A stretch of DNA of 64,000 nt from Paraspadella gotoi (lineage: Eukaryota; Chaetognatha): assembly GCA_051294375.1 (NCBI GenBank), contig CM119266.1, positions 13,456,735 through 13,520,734 of the forward strand, written 5' to 3'. Numbering within the stretch: the first letter of the stretch is position 1; the number at the start of each line of letters is the position of its first letter. The position numbers and the translations under genes are program-made. The notes under the pieces were generated by a model. It ran no database searches, was not told the origin of the DNA, and saw only the letters and a list, made by a program, of their open reading frames with translations. Below, piece by piece: positions 28,954 through 53,866 of this stretch.

Positions 28954-29065
28954 AGAGAAAAAATAAATTTCAAGGACAATGAATTATCGAACTTCTAAAA
29001 GATAAAGCCAAAAGACGCCAGAAGTAAGTCGGCGGGAGAAAGGCTGAGAGAGCGATCCAACTCAC

Positions 29066-40674
<11,609 letters not shown>

Positions 40675-41746
40675 CTGGTGAGAGAAGTTAAACAAAAGTA
40701 AGCAAAAGTCATGAAATTGAATACAACAGAGTTGTTTTTTGTTTTGTTTTTTTCAATTTTAAACATCAATATGCCAAATTTTCTATTATATTGATTTTAC
40801 GTGTAAAATAACCGTTTCATGTAAGTATGAATCGCATGTATTATTCCAATACTAGTCATGAAATGTAAGCCTAGGAGAGATAAAGCGGAAAAGCAAGAAA
40901 ACAAAAAGGCAAGGAGATAATGTTCGAAGACTTAATGGACTCCCCGACCAAATTGACTTATCATTCCAGACTATTCCTTTTTTTAAGCAAAGAACGCCGT
41001 AGATAAAGGATTTTCCCTTTCTGAGATANNNNNNNNNNNNNNNNNNNNNNNNNNNNNNNNNNNNNNNNNNNNNNNNNNNNNNNNNNNNNNNNNNNNNNNN
41101 NNNNNNNNNNNNNNNNNNNNNNNNNNNNNNNNNNNNNNNNNNNNNNNNNNNNNNNNNNNNNNNNNNNNNNNNNNNNNNNNNNNNNNNNNNNNNNNNNNNN
41201 NNNNNNNNNNNNNNNNNNNNNNNNNNNNNNNNNNNNNNNNNNNNNNNNNNNNNNNNNNNNNNNNNNNNNNNNNNNNNNNNNNNNNNNNNNNNNNNNNNGT
41301 CGTCGTCGTCGTTGTGGATGACGTTTTACGGTTGACGTTGTCGTTGTCGCTTAGCGTTTGTCAGAAGACATTATGAACCTTCTCGAAAACAAATCTGCTC
41401 GTTCTGCGAAATAATCAAAAACTACTTTTGAGCGATCCCTTATCCAAAGGAATACGTATAAACGAATATAGATTATTGAGTTAAAATTTATTTTAAGAGA
41501 TTGACATGTTATTGGATTTTTAAAGATTCACAGAATTTATTTGTTAACTAATGCATCGAGAAACCAACGAACAAACAAAACGTTTCCGATGAAGATCTAG
41601 CATTTTCAGTCAAAATATAATGCATTACTAGAATTTAAATATTCACTAAACTATTAGATCAATCTATTCTGCCATGAAACAATTCCGTAACAGTCATCGA
41701 AAGTGAAAACGGTTTCCGATCGGAAAAAAAGTTGCGAGGATTCACT

Positions 41747-41748
<2 letters not shown>

Positions 41749-41790
<42 letters not shown>
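41749..41790 (+). repeat. (GA)n microsatellite
   Basis: Dinucleotide tract followed by an imperfect GA-rich stretch to 41845. The neighbourhood to 42060 is CpG-containing and could be the 5' region of the minus-strand FOG-like gene, but no exon was confirmed. Confidence 0.9.
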
Positions 41791-41795
<5 letters not shown>

Positions 41796-42899
41796 CAGGA
41801 GAGAGAGCAGGAGACGAGAGAGAGAGAGGGAGAGCAGAGGAGGAGTGAAAATAATCGGGCGGTGCTTCTTTGGCAGCGCTTCGCCGAGAGGCTCGGGTTG
41901 TGTGAGTAGACGAAAGGGGGGGCGCATCGGTTCGGGGGCGGAGAGGGGGCGGTCGCCAAGGGGTCTTCGCCGATCGCGATAGCGACGCCGCGCGGAGATA
42001 ACGAGATGATGGATGTTCAAAATTGTTTATCCGTCGCATCTCCAAGGCGCAGGCTCGATTCGAAAAAAAAGACTAGGGACCGACCGACCAAATCAGGGGG
42101 AAAGAAGTTAGGAGGAAATGTTTTTGATTTACATTAAAGAGACATGTTATAAATTCATTGTTTCATGAAAAAAAACTTTAAGATTAAAAAAAAATAGCAT
42201 TCAATAACATGTTTGGTATAAAAATCGATTGTGAGGTATGAAAACAGGTTGACTTTATAGAGGTTCTAAAACAGTTTTTAAACTTTCTAAACTTTAAATA
42301 ACACAACTAAAATTTAAATGCCCATATTCCAAAGAATCTAATGCCTCAACTTGGACAACCCTTTTCAGATATTTCGATAAGAAATTCATGTAGATTTAAA
42401 GGCAGTTTTAAAATTTTTGTACCGGGAAATATGATTGGTAAGTTAAGAATGTTATTAGCTACACGCACTCTACACTGTAGACTACAGTATAGGTTGTAAA
42501 AGCAAAATCGTGTTTCTTTTTAATGTTTAAAAATTGTTTGGATCTAATAGCTAGAACTTACTTAATACTTATGTATTAACTACTATCGAAAAAGGAAAAT
42601 CTTGGCAAATTCTTCTTTCTTTTTTTTTTTTGAAAAACGAAGACGCCGAATGGCAACCGGATGGCAAGGACTGGCAACGATACCATCGATCTACGGAATG
42701 GCAAGGTTTTACGCGGTCGCCGCCCTTCTGATGGGGAAAGACGATAAGAAGATATAAGATTTCTCGCTCAGATGCGGAAGGAGGCGCAGCAGTAGGAGAT
42801 GCGGATCAGATGCCGTGACGATACTTTGCCAATGCCGCGCGAAAGCCGAGGCGGTGCCAAAAGAGTTAGAAATAAAGAAAAATTGATTCTGTTATATAA

Positions 42900-44620
42900 A
42901 TTAACCGATATATAAGACACAATGAAAAATAACGTGGCGAAACGGTCTCGTGCTGATTTTGTCCCTTAAAATTGTTCTGAGCCAAATTAATTGATCATTA
43001 CTTTTGGTAATATGTGCGATATTATACTACTGGACATTACTGTATCTGACCATAACCCTTGACCATCACAAAATAGCTAACTAGATCAAAAAATAGTAAA
43101 AAAAGATGAAGCAATATAGCTCGAAACGCTTACAAAATTTTAGACCATTGCTTTTATAAATGCCAAAAAAAATATTAATATTATTAAAACAAAAACTTTA
43201 ACGATAACCTAATAGTTAACCAAGACCAAATGAATATTTTTTACCCATCATTTCCTCAATTTATATGAATCATTTATTTGTAATTAGTCAATTAATCTAA
43301 ATAACAATATGACAAATTCATTTTTCAATTTTCTTTATGAATGGAAGTTTTCTCTGCTTACTCCCCTTGTGTCTAATTATTTTAATATTTCCAAGGTATT
43401 TTCAAAACCTTATATAATTACTATATTTTCACTTTTTTTTTCATTCTTTCAAACAAAAACAACATCATAAAAACATTTTAAATTAATTAAAAAAATTGAT
43501 TGAATGATTTTGGAAAAAAATTTTTGAACTTGAGAATAATGGATTATGATTAGAAAAAAATTTTGCAATTCTAAAAAAAAATCAGCCTCTAGCTTTAATT
43601 TTTCTAGAGGCTGATTTTTTATTTTTTTGATATTTTTGATTTTCTATGCAAAACCATTATTCTCAATGAGCATAGTCGGACGAAATTTTTTTTCCAACAA
43701 TTTGAAATATTTTCATTTTTTCTAATTAGGCTTTTTTGGGGGAAATAATAAATAAATTATATACGATGGGTACATCTGAAAGTGATATGCTCTAAATGAC
43801 AAAAAAATTTCTTCAAGTTTTATTTTGAAATCTTAAGTATTGTACCATAGAAATAAGTGAGATCCTGCTTTGCCGAAATTTTTTATTTAACAAGATTTGT
43901 ACTGCGTAATTTAAAAAAGTTATTCTTTTAAATAACTTTTGAAAGAAAAGAGGTAGCAAGGTGGATGTGGTATCAAATTAAAGCCCTAATCATGGGACAC
44001 TTTTTTTAAAAGAGTTTTATAAATTAAATCCATTTTTAATTAAAAAAAAATATTTCTCGTAATAGCCTATAGAAAGGTTCATCGACTGACTTAATGATAA
44101 AATTATTTAGATTTCTTTACTGCCCCTATTTCACAAAGATATAAAGGTCATGGTTATCATGTCAATAAGTTTCAGATTATCTGTACCCTTTCTGCAACTG
44201 CATCTAAATTTTCTTTTTTTCCCTTTCAAATGTATTAAATAAAAAAAATTATTTGAGAGAACAATCGGTATGGAGGATGCCATTGGTAGCCTTAGTTTAC
44301 CCCATTCCGATCGAATTTTTAAATGAGGTTTTTTCCATCAATTGAGACATAACTCTAATATTATACTATTTTTTTTTTTTTTATTAGAGTTTTATGAATA
44401 AATATGAAATAAGTAACTTTTAAAAAATTTATCATCTTTCACCTATATTCAGTCATATCTAAAAAACAAAAAAAGATTTTGCATTGATATTTTAGATATC
44501 AACATATGAAACTATAACGTTCTTAAAAAATAAAAGAATATAATAATATTGAACAGTGAATTTTTTTTTATGCACGAGACAGTAACGTTACGCCATTTTT
44601 CATTGTGTCATAACTCAATT
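42900..44620. mobile_element. Long diverged foldback element
   Basis: The two halves are diverged reverse complements. GACACAATGAAAAATAACGT with GTCTCGTGC (about 42920-42955) matches the inverse of sequence at 44568-44612. The CCATAACCCTTGACC region near 43050 matches inverted 44135-44160. GAGAATAATGG near 43535 matches inverted sequence near 43655. The centre is a perfect 17-bp stem (43576-43592 with 43604-43620). Ends are approximate and no coding frame is present. Confidence 0.6.
43576..43620. repeat. Perfect hairpin at the foldback centre
   Basis: Stem AAAAAATCAGCCTCTAG pairs with its exact reverse complement across an 11-base loop. It is far better conserved than the arms outside it. 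Confidence 0.9.
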
Positions 44621-46906
44621 ACCCTACAACGATGCTTCTCCATTTCTCAACTCGTCGTTACATGGATACTTAACCAATTCCAAATCTTTGAAAAAGATGC
44701 CAAGCAGTAGTTTCAAGCAAGCAACTGCCAACGATCAATCGGCCACAATTCTATCGCGCCATCTTTCTTCCGTCTCGAGCGTCATACATAAAAATAGCGT
44801 AAAATAAGAGAATTCTTTAAAATATTTTTTTCCGGATTTGACTGGTGATTGGACGAAACCCAAATTTGGCAGCCAATCGGGTCAGAGTTGACTTTGTTTA
44901 GTTCATTTCCGGTTAAGCGATCCGACGAGAGAGANNNNNNNNNNNNNNNNNNNNNNNNNNNNNNNNNNNNNNNNNNNNNNNNNNNNNNNNNNNNNNNNNN
45001 NNNNNNNNNNNNNNNNNNNNNNNNNNNNNNNNNNNNNNNNNNNNNNNNNNNNNNNNNNNNNNNNNNNNNNNNNNNNNNNNNNNNNNNNNNNNNNNNNNNN
45101 NNNNNNNNNNNNNNNNNNNNNNNNNNNNNNNNNNNNNNNNNNNNNNNNNNNNNNNNNNNNNNNNNNNNNNNNNNNNNNNNNNNNNNNNNNNNNNNNNNNN
45201 NNNNNNNNNNNNNNNNNNNNNNNNNNNNNNNNNNNNNNNNNNNNNNNNNNNNNNNNNNNNNNNNNNNNNNNNNNNNNNNNNNNNNNNNNNNNNNNNNNNN
45301 NNNNNNNNNNNNNNNNNNNNNNNNNNNNNNNNNNNNNNNNNNNNNNNNNNNNNNNTAAAGTCTAAAAGCTTCGATAAACTAGACTTTCCTGACTTTAATT
45401 TGAATTCAACTGTCATATCACCGTTGGAGGAATCATTCCTTTTCTTTTATTCTTTCTCTATTATTTTTATTCTTTTATTTATTCATTCTATCGACAAAAA
45501 AAAAGCAATTGCAACGAAGCGCCCCCCCCCCGCCCAAATGCTCAGTTTTCACCTTCCAATAATCAGGCGTCATTAGTGGAAAACTCGAGAGACAAAAGAC
45601 TGCGGAAGATGGTCTTTTGTTTGACGAATGAGGCTAATCAATGTTGCGGCGGCGGCGGCGGCGGCGGCGGCGACGGCGGCGGCGGCGCTGATCAAGAAAA
45701 CGACGCCGATGATGACGAATGAAGAATCGAATTGTCATCAATCGAATTTGCGGGGTTTTTCTCAGGATGAGAAACGGGCCTTGGTTAATGGTTATTGAGA
45801 GATTCACTTGATTCTGCTCGATGACTGGATGACCGAACACGTTGCTTTTGTTACGATATTTTCCTTGATCTTTGTTTAATAGAAATTCATATAGTAGATA
45901 TATATATTTTAATGAACTAGTCAGTTCTTAATATAAGAAAACTTTAACTTAAAACTTAAACTTAAAAAATACGTGGAGGTGAACATATTGACTTTCTACA
46001 GAACAGTTGTTCTTCGATAAACATTTGACCGAGCAGCTTCCAAATTCCCGATTGGAAGATCAAAAGATAATTCGCTCTTCTTACTTTTACTTTGTTAGTT
46101 TGGATCATCATCAAAAAAATAAATCAATAAAAAAAAGAAACAGCAAATATACCAAAATACGAAATATACAGAATTACAAAATACATCTATGATTCTATAT
46201 ATTAAAATTTACAAATTACTTGTTTCACTATTTTCTATTTTTATATTTTATGAATAATTTACTTTTTAATCTATATTCTTATATATATATTTTAGATTGA
46301 AAAACCCCAGATCGAATCCTACATATATATTATATAAATAAACAAAACTCAGTATTATAAAATACATTCACTGTGGGATCGAAATGTAGGGAAAAACGAG
46401 GCGAAACAAAACAGAAGAAGAAACAAACTCGCTCATTGGTTTTCGTTTCGATCTTGGGTCAAATCTAGCAGACGACAACAATCCTTTGTTTCGGTCGACC
46501 AGTATCACTCCTGACCTACGATCAGACTGACCACTCCGACGGTTGAAAGTTAAAACAAGACACACTGTCCCAAACGATCACGAAACAACGCTTTTATTGC
46601 CATTTTTTTTGTGCGGGAAGAACGTAACAAAAAACACACATGAATATTACATCATTTTCAAAAAATACCGCGATAAATGTCTTAATTTCTTTACAACGTT
46701 AACACAATCGCGACGTACTCTATCAAATAAAACGAGTTTTGTTTGTTTTTTATACTCAACAAACAAACAATAACATTTCATAGAAACTACGCCTACATAA
46801 AAATATCGTATTTAGCTTAAATGCGAAGTTTTTAAAAGCCTTTTAGCTTAGGTTTATTATTATTATAAACCTAACGTCAAAAAATATCCCCGGAAAAACT
46901 AAAAAA
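44621..46906. other. Gap and intergenic stretch
   Basis: Contains the 421-N gap 44935-45355, a GCC/GGC trinucleotide run (45640-45685) and AT-rich sequence from 45840 on. No exon supported. Confidence 0.5.
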
Positions 46907-47268
46907 ATGTTGACGAACATCACGGCCAAAACAAAAACGGCCAAAACAAACACGGCCAAGAAGAGCACCTCAAAGATGGCGCGACGAATCGTCGAGAACA
47001 ATCTGCAAAAGTCCGCCGAATTTCTCCTGCGGCCCGAAGGCGGCGCTGACGCGTTTGCGGTCGAGGGCGCCGATTTGGCCGCCAAGTGGATTTCTATGTT
47101 GCGCAAAAAGGAAGATACGAATCGATCGATTGATCGATCGCAGGAAAAAGTTGATAACGAGGTAGAGAAGTTGAGGACAAAGGAAAACTGTCGATCGCTA
47201 TCGATTGTCATTTCTCTAAATATAGTTTTAGATTTTAAACTTTCTCTCTCTCGTGATCCTCTCTCTGT

Positions 47269-47340
<72 letters not shown>

Positions 47341-48898
47341 GACTACTAAAACGACGGGCACCGCTTCCTTCTCATATCAAAGCTGTGACTACCAAGCGGC
47401 CCCCTCCGTCGAAAATGCCAAAAGCGAAACTCAAAGACCGACCTACAACAACCCCTCGTCTTCTTCCGATATCCCGATCCTCACCCGGGCGCACGTCGAC
47501 GCTCTGTTCCGACGATGCTTCAATGACTTGTCGACGAAAATCGTTACGCGCCTGAACACGTTAGAGGCGTCGACTCGGGCCCGGGCGGAGACGGACGAGC
47601 GGTTGGGGCGTCGATACGACGCCGTCGAGAGCGGATTATATAAAAAGGACGCCGCGACGACGGCCAACGACGACGAGGATACGTATACTGGGACGGAATG
47701 CAGAGGTGAGATTATTTCATAATTTTTCACTATTTTTTCTTCTTGTTCTTTTTTTTGTTGTCCAAATCTATCTATCAATCTATTTCGACTAGGTTGTATA
47801 GCCTCAGTATTTACGCATTTAAGCATCCATTTCAGCATTTCGTTATTTTCAACCCCCTTGACTTTCCTCACATCAACTTCAGCTTCTTCAACGACATCGA
47901 ATTCGATGCTCAACTTCTCAATGTTTCGTCCATCGACGACGAAAGAATTTAACGACGAACCGACTCGCTCTCTGTCCTCGTCTTCGTCGGCCAAATCTCT
48001 AGCGCCATCTCGTCGGGCGGCCTCTCTAGTTCCAAACCCGAAGACAATCATTGCTGAATTAAGCCAATATGTGTCCCGTCCGACTGCTGTAAATCTTGAC
48101 AACCGGACGAGGAATTTTGCACGACCCGATCCGCTGCCCGGACGTTCGTGTGGTGTGGCCGGGGAAACTTCCCGCCGCAGCGTTATTTCCGAAACTTGCG
48201 CTAACGTAGCCACCGCCCACGACGACGACGACGACGAAGTAACTGTCATTCTAGAATCTCGAAGGCCGAACGCTTCGTCAACCCAGTCGCCCCGGCGAAA
48301 GCGAATCCGTTTTAATTCCCCCGTCAATGACGCCGCGGCGTTGACGCTAAAACAGCAGCCTCAACAGCCGCTGTCTATTCCGGCTCAACTCAATTTATCC
48401 GTCGGCCGTCTCTTGCAAGCGATGGGCGTGTCGGGATTTCAATCATCGAACGGCGGAGGGGCGTCGGTTGCTCGGGCGTCGGCTGCAACGGCGTCGATTC
48501 CCGCGGCATCGATTTCCCCGGCACCGTTGATGCCATCTTTGAACCTTCCAAAATTCCGGATTCCGCAGTCGACGTTACCAAGTCTTCCGCCTTCATCATT
48601 GCCCCCGGGTTGGCGTCTGATTCCACCGACTTCCGTTCAACGTCTTCGAGCGCAGACTTCGATTCCCGCTACCGCTTTCGTTACGCAGCCTTTGAGGCCA
48701 CTCCCACCGCCTCTGCAACCGCTTCCGGCGCCGCTACGGCCACTTCCGCCACCGTTGCGACCTTTAGCTGCTCCATCGGGTCCGCTCGCTCCTCGGCTGC
48801 GCCCTGTCGCTCCCGCACTGATAGAACTCGAGCCGCCTCTGCAATCGAGTCCGCCGTTGAATCGGCCCTCGCTGACTTTTGCTGCGGGAGCCACGTGA
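46907..48898 (+). CDS. Ser/Pro-rich probable nuclear protein of unknown function, three exons
   Basis: Exons 46907-47161, 47342-47705 and 47883-48898 join in phases 0 and 1 and total 545 codons including the stop. The N-terminus is Lys/Thr-rich (AKTKTAKTNTAKKSTSK), followed by a helical segment. Exon 2 is Ser/Asn-rich, then helical (LFRRCFNDLSTKIVTRLNTL). Exon 3 has a DDDDDE acidic run, a basic SPRRKRIRF segment that could be a nuclear localisation signal, a helical LNLSVGRLLQAMGVSGF stretch, and a C-terminal proline repeat built on (L)RPLPPP units. No catalytic motif or known domain is recognised. A (CT)n microsatellite directly precedes the exon 2 acceptor and serves as its polypyrimidine tract. 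The start Met has an A-rich context; further upstream exons cannot be excluded. Confidence 0.7.
47266..47341 (+). repeat. (CT)n microsatellite forming a splice acceptor tract
   Basis: Uninterrupted CT ends directly in TAG at 47339-47341, the acceptor of exon 2 of the Ser/Pro-rich gene. Confidence 0.95.
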
Positions 48899-49109
48899 CC
48901 AATTGACCATGTTCAAAACTTGGCGAGCATTTTAACACATCGTAGGGACAAATGCTTACAAATTCTTCTTAAATTGTTTGTTGGTTTGTAGGAGCTGTTA
49001 TCTTTTCTACGTTTATTGCTTTTTTCGTTTCGTTTTTATTATCATTGATTCGATTGAACTTATTTTAAATTGATGCTTTATTCTTTTCGAAGGTTTATTG
49101 CATCGTTTC

Positions 49110-49115
49110 AATAAA
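49110..49115 (+). promoter_or_regulatory. Candidate polyadenylation signal of the Ser/Pro-rich gene
   Basis: AATAAA about 210 bases after the stop codon at 48898, in AT-rich sequence typical of a 3' untranslated region. Confidence 0.45.
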
Positions 49116-49119
49116 AAAA

Positions 49120-49872
49120 AATGGTTGATTCAACCGAGCTAATAATATTTCGAATATCGAAACGCATAGCATACATATTACATATTGCTGAGTTAAAATT
49201 AAATAAAGGGTGAACTTATTATCCCTAACAAACTTCTTAACAAAACGTGATTGATGGAATATTTATCATATTATGATGACCGTTGACCTCCCATCCCTCC
49301 CAACCCACCGATTGAATCCCACGAGCAACTCGTCCTCTCCCTTTATATCCCTTGAAGCGCCGTCGACAGATCTAGAGAGAAATCGATCGGAAAGCGATTA
49401 ATTAGTCAAATGTCTCTAGAAAAGAAAAAAAACTCGGAAAAGGAAAAGAAATGTAGGGAGGAAAATAATCAAAATGTCTTATAAACTTAAGAAAAGTATA
49501 TTAACGAAACATTAAAACCAAATTACTAAAAAGAGCGCAGGTTTACATTGTGCAAACTGCGTCGACAAACAACGTGAGAATCCGCAAGATTCAAATTCGA
49601 AACTCATCCAGCCATTCGAACGCGTTCAACCGGCAAAACGCTTCCCCGCGTTGAAAGAAAGAAGGAAAAAAAGTTGGCGAAGCCTCCCTACCTGGCACCA
49701 CATCGGCTCAAATCTTTCTTCCACCTCCCTTACCCGCTTCCAACGCGCCCGCTGCCAGCGATGGCGCGTCGAAGCACTCCCAATTATCTTATCTTATTTT
49801 TTGTTGCTTCTATTTCGCTATAGTCGTCGTCTTCGTCGTCGTTATCGTAGTTACCCTCTTTGTTGAGAGAGG

Positions 49873-49926
<54 letters not shown>

Positions 49927-52900
49927 AAGCAACCATCTTCATTTTCGTGCGTGATTCTTTTTGAAAAAAATTTTGAGAAAATTATAAAGATAAGAAGCTT
50001 AACGAAAAAAAATAAAAAATCGACGTCACTAATGGCGCGATAATAAAGAATTAAAAGTCTGCGAAAGAGAAGATAAATTATATATATATTTTCTTTAAAC
50101 TAAATTTACACAGAGGAGCGAGTCCGTTGTATACTTATGCCAATCTCGTTTCGCGTTATCAGTTTCGTTGTCAATTACTGAGTTTGGTCATGGATGAAGA
50201 CGGATAAAAGTTAAGGTCGCGTCTTCTTAGTAATGGAAACGGATTTTTAAACAAACAAACGATACAGATTACGGAATGGAGTTTAAAGAAACTAAATGCT
50301 TAGTGACATTTATATGTTCATTGCCTGGCCGCGCCGTGACAGTCGCTAGTAGTCCCAATATTTGTATTACCTTGAAAAAACTTAAAAAACAAAAGCGCGT
50401 CTTTTGCTATATATCGATCGTAAGGCACTTATCGATCCAAGCTCGCCGCACGCAAAGTGGTGAATTCGCATGCGAACGGACAGCGCACACGCAAAGGAAA
50501 AGCTCGTGTCAAAAAAAAAAAGAAGTCGTTTGCGTCGTCCTCGGGTCTTGAAACTCTTTTATCTTTCCTGAAAATGTGAAAAGTGAAAATTTCGAGTCAA
50601 AAAAGGAGCATAAAAAGTTGACGCATTTCCCGCGATTTTCCTAATTTTATCGCGAGAGTAAAATGGGCGTTGAGAGGGTTACAGCCGGGGGTCACGGATA
50701 TCATAAGTATTAGGGGGCGGAGAGGGAAAAAAANNNNNNNNNNNNNNNNNNNNNNNNNNNNNNNNNNNNNNNNNNNNNNNNNNNNNNNNNNNNNNNNNNN
50801 NNNNNNNNNNNNNNNNNNNNNNNNNNNNNNNNNNNNNNNNNNNNNNNNNNNNNNNNNNNNNNNNNNNNNNNNNNNNNNNNNNNNNNNNNNNNNNNNNNNN
50901 NNNNNNNNNNNNNNNNNNNNGCTCTCTCATTTTTTAAATCCAAAATATCCGTTGAAAAGTTTCCCGCGTCGAAACTGTCGCATTACGGCGTCGATGTGCG
51001 TCACGCCGGAAAGGGTTAATGGGCGCCGCCGATCTCGTCCCCGATCGGCGTCACAACCGTAATCTCCCGTGTGACGCCCGTTCGTCTCGAACTTTGCGCC
51101 GATCGTTTAAAAAAAAAAAAAAAAAGAAGGATACTTACCCATTGCTTACGCCCATCCCCCTTACTCACCTCCATCGCTTTGTTGCTTATCTTCGACTTTC
51201 CTTCTTACTTTCGCTTCCGCCGCCGCCGCCCCCCCTCCTTCCCCGCAGCGCCGCACCTCTCGAATTCGAAAAAAAAAAAAAAAATTTGCCGAAAGGTCAA
51301 AAGAATTTCCATTCATAACTGATAAGGAGCGCGCCAAAACGCTGATATACGGCGAAAAAAAGGGTCGAGAGGAAAAAAAATAAAGGAAAAAATCGAAAGA
51401 AAGAAAAAGGAAGAAAAAATAAAAGGAGAACCTCGCGTTGGCCTTTTGTTCCGAGGCAAAATAAAATCTATACATAAAAAAAAANNNNNNNNNNNNNNNN
51501 NNNNNNNNNNNNNNNNNNNNNNNNNNNNNNNNNNNNNNNNNNNNNNNNNNNNNNNNNNNNNNNNNNNNNNNNNNNNNNNNNNNNNNNNNNNNNNNNNNNN
51601 NNNNNNNNNNNNNNNNNNNNNNNNNNNNNNNNNNNNNNNNNNNNNNNNNNNNNNNNNNNNNNNNNNNNNNNNNNNNNNNNNNNNNNNNNNNNNNNNNNNN
51701 NNNNNNNNNNNNNNNNNNNNGAGAGAGAGAGAGAGGAAATTGTTATCAGTACTATTTGAAAAACGTCCCCTTATCAGCGGCAGACCAAATTTTCTGGCGA
51801 AAAATTGTCGAACGGACAGTAAAATTGAAGAGNNNNNNNNNNNNNNNNNNNNNNNNNNNNNNNNNNNNNNNNNNNNNNNNNNNNNNNNNNNNNNNNNNNN
51901 NNNNNNNNNNNNNNNNNNNNNNNNNNNNNNNNNNNNNNNNNNNNNNNNNNNNNNNNNNNNNNNNNNNNNNNNNNNNNNNNNNNNNNNNNNNNNNNNNNNN
52001 NNNNNNNNNNNNNNNNNNNNNNNNNNNNNNNNNNNNNNNNNNNNNNNNNNNNNNNNNNNNNNNNNNNNNNNNNNNNNNNNNNNNNNNNNNNNNNNNNNNN
52101 NNNNNNNNNNNNNNNNNNNNNNNNNNNNNNNNNTACCCCCCACGTTATCTAAGACTTTGGCGGAGCGGCATTGGCGTTCTTATCTGCCCAAAAAGGCATT
52201 TTGGTGCATATCTACTTTTTACATCTTTCTCTTTTCTCCGCGCGCCGAAAAGAAAGGCGAAAAAGGAAATACGAACAAAGTTTGAATTTCAAATTTTTCG
52301 ACGAAAAAAAAGGAAGAAAGGAATTTCTCTCTCTCTCTCTCTCNNNNNNNNNNNNNNNNNNNNNNNNNNNNNNNNNNNNNNNNNNNNNNNNNNNNNNNNN
52401 NNNNNNNNNNNNNNNNNNNNNNNNNNNNNNNNNNNNNNNNNNNNNNNNNNNNNNNNNNNNNNNNNNNNNNNNNNNNNNNNNNNNNNNNNNNNNNNNNNNN
52501 NNNNNNNNNNNNNNNNNNNNNGCTCTCTGTTTTATTCCATTTTTTTCTTCTTTCTTTTTCTCCTTTCTCCAAAAACGAAGAAATTTTCCCGAGATATGAA
52601 AACTTTCGACCTCCGTCTTATCTCGTCGCTTTTTGCGAGCGCTATCAATCCTCGTCGTCGTCGTCGTCGTCGTCGTCGTCCCTTTTTTCCAAGCCTTAGT
52701 GACTTTCGTCGTTGCCTTCTCCGCTGTCATCTTCTTTGTGTCGTCGTTGCTGTATTTTTGTCAGTTTAAAACGTAAGCGAACTCTCGAAATTTTACGATA
52801 ATCAACCACAATCACTTTTTCAATAAAATTATAATTATTACTATTATTTAAAGGTGGGGTTACTTTCGATAGTTCAAAAGATTTGCAAGCGTTAACGAAC

Positions 52901-53539
52901 GATTCGGCTGAAATCGAAAGTGACAAAAAAAGTAAATGTCGGTTAGCGACGCCTCGGAATCACTAAACGCTACAGCTATTGATATTCCCATATATATTTT
53001 TTTTTTGAANNNNNNNNNNNNNNNNNNNNNNNNNNNNNNNNNNNNNNNNNNNNNNNNNNNNNNNNNNNNNNNNNNNNNNNNNNNNNNNNNNNNNNNNNNN
53101 NNNNNNNNNNNNNNNNNNNNNNNNNNNNNNNNNNNNNNNNNNCGTTCGTCGGCGGATTCCAACGGCGATAACGAGATTAGCGCCGCCACACGTTCGAGAG
53201 AATATTATCTTCGCCCTTTACGTCANNNNNNNNNNNNNNNNNNNNNNNNNNNNNNNNNNNNNNNNNNNNNNNNNNNNNNNNNNNNNNNNNNNNNNNNNNN
53301 NNNNNNNNNNNNNNNNNNNNNNNNNNNNNNNNNNNNNNNNNNNNNNNNNNNNNNNNNNNNNNNNNNNNNNNNNNNNNNNNNNNNNNNNNNNNNNNNNNNN
53401 NNNNNNNNNNNNNNNNNNNNNNNNNNNNNNNNNNNNNNNNNNNNNNNNNNNNNNNNNNNNNNNNNNNNNNNNNNNNNNNNNNNNNNNNNNNNNNNNNNNN
53501 NNNNNNNNNNNNNNNNNNNNNNNNNNGAGAGAGAGAGAG
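49120..53539. other. Gap-rich, poorly assembled stretch
   Basis: N runs at 50734-50920, 51485-51720, 51833-52133, 52344-52521, 53010-53142 and 53226-53526. Several have GA/CT repeats at an edge. A (GA)n tract lies at 49867-49923 and a CGT run at 52650-52680. The islands between the gaps show no dependable exon. Confidence 0.6.
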
Positions 53540-53752
53540 AGAGATAATGCAAGGGCGATTAGAACGTGGCGCGAAAGTATAAAGGCGTCTCGGATTAAGG
53601 TTTGGAGTGACGGAGATATTGACTCATTGCGGCTGCTATCTCCAATCGCGAACAAAGAACGTGGCACAAACGAGGCTTTATATCTAACAGCGTTTATCAC
53701 GAGCGTTGTTAACAAATATCGGGATAACAACGAGGAGAAACGGAAACAGTGG
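53540..53752 (+). CDS. Partial exon of an unrecognised protein, next to an assembly gap
   Basis: A frame open from the gap edge encodes AIRTWRESIKASRIKVWSDG, DIDSLRLLSPIANKERGT and NEALYLTAFITSVVNKYR, then a charged end, and meets a strong GTATGT donor after KRKQW. Composition and helical character look like real protein rather than microsatellite translation. The upstream part is lost in the N run 53226-53526, with GA repeats at its edge. The frame stays open past the donor to 53986, so the exon may be longer. Confidence 0.45.
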
Positions 53753-53835
53753 GTATGTTGTAGTCGGGCATTGCATAAATTCACCCCGCCTACGTATAAG
53801 CAGGACACCTTCTTTCGTGATCCGCTAGCTCATTG

Positions 53836-53866
53836 GGTACCGGGTGTTCAATCCCAACCCGGTACC
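53836..53866. repeat. Perfect 10-bp hairpin
   Basis: GGTACCGGGT and ACCCGGTACC pair exactly around the 11-base loop 53846-53856 (GTTCAATCCCA). The loop and its surroundings resemble a tRNA T-arm, which could mean a SINE remnant. The frame from the preceding exon happens to stay open across it. Confidence 0.6.

Noticed and set aside
47443-48327. Open frame of 294 codons on the minus strand
   Set aside because: It is antisense to exons 2 and 3 of the Ser/Pro-rich gene and crosses their intron. The plus strand has two splice junctions with matching phase and sensible domains, while the antisense product is a shadow.
51313-52769. Long open frames spanning N runs
   Set aside because: Most codons are unknown bases. 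The visible ends are repeat translations without splice or domain support.
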